Source: Sphingomonadales bacterium (GTDB taxonomy: Bacteria; Pseudomonadota; Alphaproteobacteria; Sphingomonadales; Sphingomonadaceae). From it: 9,531 nt of DNA. Of the stretch, positions 6,084-9,531 are shown in pieces. The number at the start of each line of letters is the position of its first letter. Positions within the stretch are counted from its first letter, which is position 1. The position numbers and the translations under genes are program-made. Below the pieces are notes generated by a model. The model was not told the origin of the DNA, searched no databases, and saw nothing but the letters and a program-made list of their open reading frames with translations. The stretch covers positions 1-9,531 of the forward strand of contig JAGWUU010000113.1 of NCBI GenBank assembly GCA_028868335.1, given 5' to 3'.

Positions 6084-7346
6084 CTACGGCGCAAATCCAG
6101 TGAGGACGTTGAGCCGCCAGGCAGCGACAAGACTCTGCCCCTCAGCCTCAAGCAGTGCGGCCTTGCTGCCGATGGCTTCACGTTCGGCGTCAAGGACGGC
6201 AAGCGTCGGCTTCGCGCCTACCTGCGCTTCAAGCTTGGTGCCCCGCAGCGCTTCGGTGGCCGCATCGAGGCGCAGTTGCGATGCGGCGACCATGCGCTGT
6301 GAGGTTTGGCGCGCCTGCCAGGCGTCGACGACCAAACCATCCAGCGCAAGACGCGCCTCCCGCGCCCGCGCTTCGGCGCCGTCAAGCTCTGCATTCGCGG
6401 TGCGGATCTGCGAAGAATTGCGCCCGCCCGAGAAGATCGTCCAGCGTCCGCGCACCCCCACCGCCACCGAATCCGCCTTGTAGCCGGGGAAGAATTGGTC
6501 GCGGACGTGCGCCGCCTCTGCAAAAGCGCCAACGGTCGGCAGGGTTTCGGCCCTGACGGCATGAACCCCGGCTCCGGCGACCGCAACGGCCTGATCGGCC
6601 TGCTTCAATGCCGGGTTGTTGGCATGGGCAAGGTCAAGCGCATCGGCCAGCGAGCCGGGTGCCAACGGGTCGGCGGGAAGCGAGGTCAGGCCGCCCGGCG
6701 CCTTGCCCGTCAGTCGTTCGAACGCCGCTTCCGCAGATGCTCTCCTGCCCTCCGCCTGGGCCAGACCGGCTTCGGCCTCGCCGCGCCGGGCTCGCGCCTG
6801 CGCGACTTCGGAACTGGCGATCTCGCCGACCTTGAAACGCAATCCCGCCTGACGCTCAACCTCGCGCAGTTCGTCAACGAGGCCTGTGTAGCTTTGCTCA
6901 AGCTGCCGCGCCGTCAGCACCTCTGCATAGGTCGAAACCGCCAGCATGGTGACTTGCAGACGCGCCTGCTCTCCTTGCAGCCGAGCGATCTTCTGACCGC
7001 CACGGGCTTGATCGACAGCGGACCCGATCCGCCCGCCGGTAAAGAGGGGCCATTCGGCGGTTGCCTGCACGGCAAGAGGGTTCACATTGCCGGCGGTGAG
7101 CCCGAAGAAGCCGCCGTTGTCGATGCGCCCGAACCCCGCAGTCCCCTCAAGGCGCAGCAGCGGATTGGCTTCGGCGCGGGCGCGATCCATCCGGGCGCCC
7201 GCCGCCGCCTCTCCAGCCTTTGCTTCGGCAAGCGCGGGGGCATTTGCCAGAGCGTCCGCGATGGTCGCGGCAAGGTCCTGTGCCGCGGCTGTGGGGGCAA
7301 CCGCGACACAGGATAGGATAAGTGCCGAAACCAGCAACGAGCGCAT
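6084..7346 (-). CDS. TolC family outer-membrane efflux protein
   Basis: This 420-residue protein has a signal peptide (MRSLLVSALILSCVAVAPTAAAQ, cleavage probably after Ala22). Two tandem OEP repeats follow, each mostly amphipathic alpha-helical coiled coil with short beta segments. FTGGRIGSAVDQARGG in the first repeat and FSGGRNSSQIRTANAELDGAEARAREAR in the second are the classic turns from beta-barrel strand into tunnel helix. As a trimer it would form the outer-membrane exit duct of a tripartite RND, ABC or MFS pump. The open frame extends upstream to 7535 through the DUF2892 gene, but the ATG at 7346 starts exactly at the signal peptide; its ribosome site is weak (AGG 13 bases away). It is third in an operon after SQR and DUF2892, with a 13-base gap. 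No adaptor or pump lies on this strand in the window. Confidence 0.93.
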   Translation of the reverse strand: MRSLLVSALILSCVAVAPTAAAQDLAATIADALANAPALAEAKAGEAAAGARMDRARAEANPLLRLEGTAGFGRIDNGGFFGLTAGNVNPLAVQATAEWPLFTGGRIGSAVDQARGGQKIARLQGEQARLQVTMLAVSTYAEVLTARQLEQSYTGLVDELREVERQAGLRFKVGEIASSEVAQARARRGEAEAGLAQAEGRRASAEAAFERLTGKAPGGLTSLPADPLAPGSLADALDLAHANNPALKQADQAVAVAGAGVHAVRAETLPTVGAFAEAAHVRDQFFPGYKADSVAVGVRGRWTIFSGGRNSSQIRTANAELDGAEARAREARLALDGLVVDAWQARQTSQRMVAASQLRLDAATEALRGTKLEAQVGAKPTLAVLDAEREAIGSKAALLEAEGQSLVAAWRLNVLTGFAP

Positions 7347-7359
7347 CGCGGGCAGCGAC

Positions 7360-7563
7360 CTACTTGAACGAATTGCCGGGCCGGACGCCAAGCTTCTTGA
7401 ACACCATCGCGGCCGGGCAGAAGCCGGTGAAGCTCGCCTGCAACATGTTCGCCCCGGCAAAGGCGGTAAGCCAGAGCCAGGCCGGATGGACCCAGTGCGC
7501 CAGGGCAAGGCTGACCAGGACGACCACGCCAGCAAAACGGAAAACGGCTGAATCGAGTGTCAT
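7360..7563 (-). CDS. DUF2892 (YgaP transmembrane-like) small membrane protein
   Basis: A 67-residue protein of two hydrophobic segments (about 10-23 and 27-45) followed by FTGFCPAAMVFKKLGVR at 45-61, the conserved end of the DUF2892/YgaP_TM family. In E. coli YgaP this hairpin is fused to a rhodanese domain and anchors it to the inner membrane; here it stands alone and the rhodanese gene is in the divergent arm. Cys49 in the FCPA motif is the only cysteine and is conserved in many members. The ATG at 7563 has GGAGGA six bases upstream and is 14 bases from the SQR stop, so the two are surely co-transcribed. A TTG at 7581 would add six residues but overlaps the SQR stop. Its exact role is unknown; holding or passing sulfane sulfur at the membrane is a reasonable guess. 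Confidence 0.88.
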   Translation of the reverse strand: MTLDSAVFRFAGVVVLVSLALAHWVHPAWLWLTAFAGANMLQASFTGFCPAAMVFKKLGVRPGNSFK

Positions 7564-7577
7564 TTGCTTTCCTCCCG

Positions 7578-8870
7578 TCAATCGAAACGCAATTTGCGGA
7601 TACCCAGGGCGTGAAGCATCAACCGTTCATAGAATGGCTCGCTTTCCCCCTTGCGCACCTTGCGCAGGAAATATTTCTCGAAGCCGACCTTGGCAACGTG
7701 GACCCACTTGCCCTTTCCGGCCCAGTTGCGGTTGCGCGGCGGTATTTGCGGTTCTGCTACGAAGGCCACCCCGCCATCGCCGAAGTCGGCAAGGCACACG
7801 GCATTCCAGGTCGCCTCGACGCTGGGTTCCTGCCCGGCAAGCTCGCGCACCAGATTGGCGGCAATCGCGGTGACCATCGATTCAATCATGAACCCGGTCT
7901 TGGGCACGCCGACCGGCACCGGTGTCGGCCCGACCGGAGGGATCGCGACACACACGCCCAGCGAATAAACGTTCTTGAAGGTCGGATTTCTCTGGTGCTT
8001 GTCGGCGAGGATGAAGCCGCGCGGGTTGGTCAGCCCCTCGATCCCGAACACGGCCGGTACGCCGCGGAACGCAGGCAGGATCATCGAGAAGCCGAACGGC
8101 AGGTCGTGGGTGGCCTTGATGGACCCGTCCTCGTTCAGTTCCTCGGTGTGCATCACTCCCGCTTCGACACTGGTGATGCGGTTGTTGCACACCCATTTGA
8201 TGTGCCTGTCGCGCAGTTCGCTTTCGAGCAGCGACTTGGTGTCGCCGACGCCGTCCAGCCCGAGGTGACCGATATAGGGCTCTGCCGTAACGAAGGTCAT
8301 CGGCACCCGGTCACGCACCTTGCGGCGCTTGAGTTCGGTATCGAGAATCAGCGCGAATTCGTAGGCTGGACCATAGCAGGAAGCGCCCTGCGCGGCGCCG
8401 ACAACGATGGGCTTGGGATCGGCGCATAGCCGCTCGAACGCATCGGCGGCGGCGGAGGCATGGTCGGTCCGGCAAACCGACTGGGTGAAGCCCCCAGGGC
8501 CAAGGCCAGCCACTTCGTTGAAGGCCAGATCCGGTCCGGTCGCGATCACCAGGTAGTCGTAGGCAAGTGACGTGCCGTCGTTGAGTTCAACCCTGTTCTC
8601 GCCGGGATGAACGCGCTTCGCGCCGATGGCGGTAAAGCCGATTCCCTTCTTCGCCATGACCGGCGGCAGGTGGACCTTGATCGCATCAGGCTCGCGCCAG
8701 CGCACGGCGACCCACGGATTGCTCGGCACGAACCAGTAATCTTCCTGGTCGTTGACCACCGTGACATTTGCACGGCCTTTGACCGCGTCGCGAATTTCGT
8801 AAGCGGCGATGGTTCCGCCAAGCCCCGCGCCGAGGATCACGATCTGGGGCATTCCCGCACCTTGGGCCAT
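7578..8870 (-). CDS. sqr: Sulfide:quinone oxidoreductase (FAD-dependent)
   Basis: The 430-residue flavoprotein belongs to the SQR branch of the two-dinucleotide-binding-domain oxidoreductases, which oxidise sulfide to sulfane sulfur and pass electrons to quinone at the inner face of the membrane. IVILGAGLGG (10-19) is the FAD-binding Rossmann motif and YLVIATGPD (106-114) the second FAD contact. Cys133 (SVCRTDHA), Cys165 (GASCYGPAYEF) and Cys359 (AVCLADFGDGG) line up with the catalytic three cysteines of Acidithiobacillus SQR (128, 160, 356). The tail (WVHVAKVGFEKYFLRKVRKG, 389-408) is amphipathic and basic, as in SQRs that sit on the membrane. The ATG at 8870 has GGAG nine bases away; the ATG at 8852 also has a usable site and would start right at the Rossmann strand. 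It leads the operon with DUF2892 and TolC. Confidence 0.92.
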   Translation of the reverse strand: MAQGAGMPQIVILGAGLGGTIAAYEIRDAVKGRANVTVVNDQEDYWFVPSNPWVAVRWREPDAIKVHLPPVMAKKGIGFTAIGAKRVHPGENRVELNDGTSLAYDYLVIATGPDLAFNEVAGLGPGGFTQSVCRTDHASAAADAFERLCADPKPIVVGAAQGASCYGPAYEFALILDTELKRRKVRDRVPMTFVTAEPYIGHLGLDGVGDTKSLLESELRDRHIKWVCNNRITSVEAGVMHTEELNEDGSIKATHDLPFGFSMILPAFRGVPAVFGIEGLTNPRGFILADKHQRNPTFKNVYSLGVCVAIPPVGPTPVPVGVPKTGFMIESMVTAIAANLVRELAGQEPSVEATWNAVCLADFGDGGVAFVAEPQIPPRNRNWAGKGKWVHVAKVGFEKYFLRKVRKGESEPFYERLMLHALGIRKLRFD

Positions 8871-8942
8871 GTGTCTGGTCTCCGCCTGTCAGCCCCGCGA
8901 CCGTCGACCTCTCGAACCGGCAGGGACTCGCATGCCACTCAT

Positions 8943-8956
8943 TCAATCGGTATTGA
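8943..8956. promoter_or_regulatory. Inverted repeat TCAAT-N4-ATTGA, candidate operator of the divergent sulfur genes
   Basis: TCAAT (8943-8947) and ATTGA (8952-8956) form a perfect dyad. It overlaps the -35 box of the rhodanese promoter and the predicted start site of the SQR promoter, so one bound repressor could silence both arms. A longer, weaker dyad (GTATTG at 8950-8955 and CGATAC at 8974-8979, one mismatched pair) spans the promoter core. No regulator gene such as BigR or SqrR is in the window. Confidence 0.4.
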
Positions 8957-8980
8957 CTTATATAATGTAATAACGATACT
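8953..8980 (+). promoter_or_regulatory. Candidate promoter of the rhodanese-lipoprotein arm
   Basis: TTGACT (8953-8958) and GATACT (8975-8980) are 16 bases apart, matching the sigma-70 consensus at five and four of six positions. The start would be near 8987, giving a leader of about 56 bases. The core is conspicuously AT-rich for this genome. Confidence 0.5.
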
Positions 8981-8984
8981 GCAA
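8957..8984 (-). promoter_or_regulatory. Candidate promoter of the SQR-DUF2892-TolC operon
   Basis: On the minus strand TTGCAG (8984-8979) and TATAAG (8962-8957) are 16 bases apart, matching the consensus at three and five of six. The start would be near 8950, about 80 bases before the SQR start. It lies almost exactly on top of the opposite-strand promoter. Confidence 0.45.
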
Positions 8985-9042
8985 GTGCAATTTGCGGCGC
9001 CCCGGATTCGGCAAGCGCACCGCAGGCGAAAGGACGACAGGC

Positions 9043-9378
9043 ATGGTTTTCGGTTTGGGCAAGAATCGGCACCGCGCGATTTCGGCGCAGGAACTCGACG
9101 TCATGCTGCGCGCCGACGAGGCGCTTGTGGTCGACGTGCGCGAGGTGAACGAATTCGCGGAAGGCCACATTCCCGGCGCGGTCAACATGCCGCTGTCGGA
9201 CTTCCAGCCGTCACGCCTGCCCGATCCGCAAGGCAAAACGATCGTACTCAATTGCCTGGGTGGCAAACGATCGGCCATGGCGCTCGACAAATGCGGAACG
9301 GCGCAATCGGCTGTAGATACACACCTGACCGGCGGATTCGGCGCATGGCAAGCCGCACGACTGCCGGTGGCACGGTAA
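9043..9378 (+). CDS. Single-domain rhodanese (sulfurtransferase)
   Basis: A 111-residue rhodanese fold protein. It has the substrate-domain motif VVDVREVNEFAEGHIPGAVNMP (29-50), the active-site loop CLGGKRS starting at Cys71 (matching the CxxGxR pattern) and the closing HLTGGFGAWQ (94-103). Cys71 should carry a persulfide taken from a sulfane-sulfur donor and hand it to a thiol acceptor. There is no signal peptide or membrane segment, so it should be cytosolic. The ATG at 9043 is preceded by AAGGA with eight bases of spacing; the open frame extends 17 codons upstream but without family similarity. It diverges from the SQR operon and is followed, 21 bases after its stop, by a lipoprotein gene. 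The natural donor is the persulfide or polysulfide made by SQR. Confidence 0.93.
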   Translation: MVFGLGKNRHRAISAQELDVMLRADEALVVDVREVNEFAEGHIPGAVNMPLSDFQPSRLPDPQGKTIVLNCLGGKRSAMALDKCGTAQSAVDTHLTGGFGAWQAARLPVAR

Positions 9379-9399
9379 ACCGGGCAAGCGGGGATGGAC

Positions 9400-9531
9400 A
9401 TGGTTCGACAGGGCGGGATCGCGATCGCAGCCGGGCTGTTGCTGGCCCTGCCGCTGGCATCATGCAGCGGCTCGGAACAGGCCGCGCAAAAGACCGCGGC
9501 GCCAAACGGCCCGCGGCTGGTACTCGCGCCA
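9400..9531 (+). CDS. N-terminus of a lipoprotein, possibly an efflux-pump periplasmic adaptor (partial)
   Basis: Forty-four residues are visible before the window ends. A basic start (MVRQGG), a hydrophobic run (IAIAAGLLLALPLAS) and a lipobox LASC with Cys22 form a clear lipoprotein signal. It is followed by a low-complexity linker (SGSEQAAQKTAAPNG) and the beginning of a possible beta strand (PRLVLAP). This layout is typical of RND/MFP adaptor subunits, which would fit the TolC gene in the divergent arm, but the visible part cannot prove it; other lipoproteins look the same here. The ATG at 9400 has GGGGA five bases upstream; an in-frame ATG at 9394 would add two residues. It is spaced as the second gene of the rhodanese operon. 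Confidence 0.7.
   Translation, partial: MVRQGGIAIAAGLLLALPLASCSGSEQAAQKTAAPNGPRLVLAP

Noticed and set aside
7347..7535. 63-residue N-terminal extension of the TolC protein
   Set aside because: It overlaps the DUF2892 gene in another frame and would bury the signal peptide inside the protein. The start at 7346 gives a normal exported protein.
8908..8930. GGTTCGAGAGG on the minus strand, resembling a tRNA T-arm and so a possible integration-site remnant
   Set aside because: The flanking bases do not pair into a T-stem, and no other tRNA part, integrase or direct repeat is present.
8941..8956. ATTC at 8941 as part of an SqrR-type ATTC-N8-GAAT operator
   Set aside because: The second half at the required spacing reads TTGA, not GAAT.

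Overview
This GC-rich window has close-packed genes and strong G/C third-position bias. It looks like a chromosomal stretch of an alphaproteobacterium, most likely Sphingomonadales. That assignment is an inference from protein flavour and gene content; no rRNA or marker gene is present. No tRNA, rRNA, CRISPR array, insertion sequence or phage gene was seen. No gap between genes exceeds 300 bases.

Left part (1-1745): a small GNAT-type acetyltransferase runs off the left edge on the minus strand. A pirin-family cupin (minus) follows, closed by a textbook intrinsic terminator. It is divergent from a one-cysteine HxlR-type winged-helix regulator (plus). The 116-base gap between them holds a plausible promoter, two short palindromes and a hairpin in the pirin leader. 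This looks like a self-contained electrophile/redox-responsive pair.

Middle part (1768-6054): a nitrobindin-like haem-binding beta-barrel protein and a DUF389 membrane protein lie in tandem on the minus strand. Divergent from them is an SLC13/DASS-type anion permease with two RCK_C (TrkA-C) domains inserted between its membrane halves.

Right part (6084-9531): a minus-strand operon reads sulfide:quinone oxidoreductase (three conserved cysteines), then a 67-residue DUF2892 membrane hairpin, then a TolC-family outer-membrane efflux protein. Divergent on the plus strand are a single-domain rhodanese and the start of a lipoprotein cut off by the window edge. The two arms share a 172-base gap with an AT-rich core. 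There two face-to-face promoters overlap, with an inverted repeat across the -35 of one and the start site of the other.

The most interesting reading is that the right part is a sulfide-oxidation module wired to a tripartite efflux system. SQR would make sulfane sulfur, the rhodanese would carry it, and TolC plus a probable adaptor lipoprotein (with an unseen pump beyond the edge) would export something. The membrane hairpin and the rhodanese are the two halves of YgaP-type proteins, encoded separately here. The efflux link and the identity of the lipoprotein are inferences.
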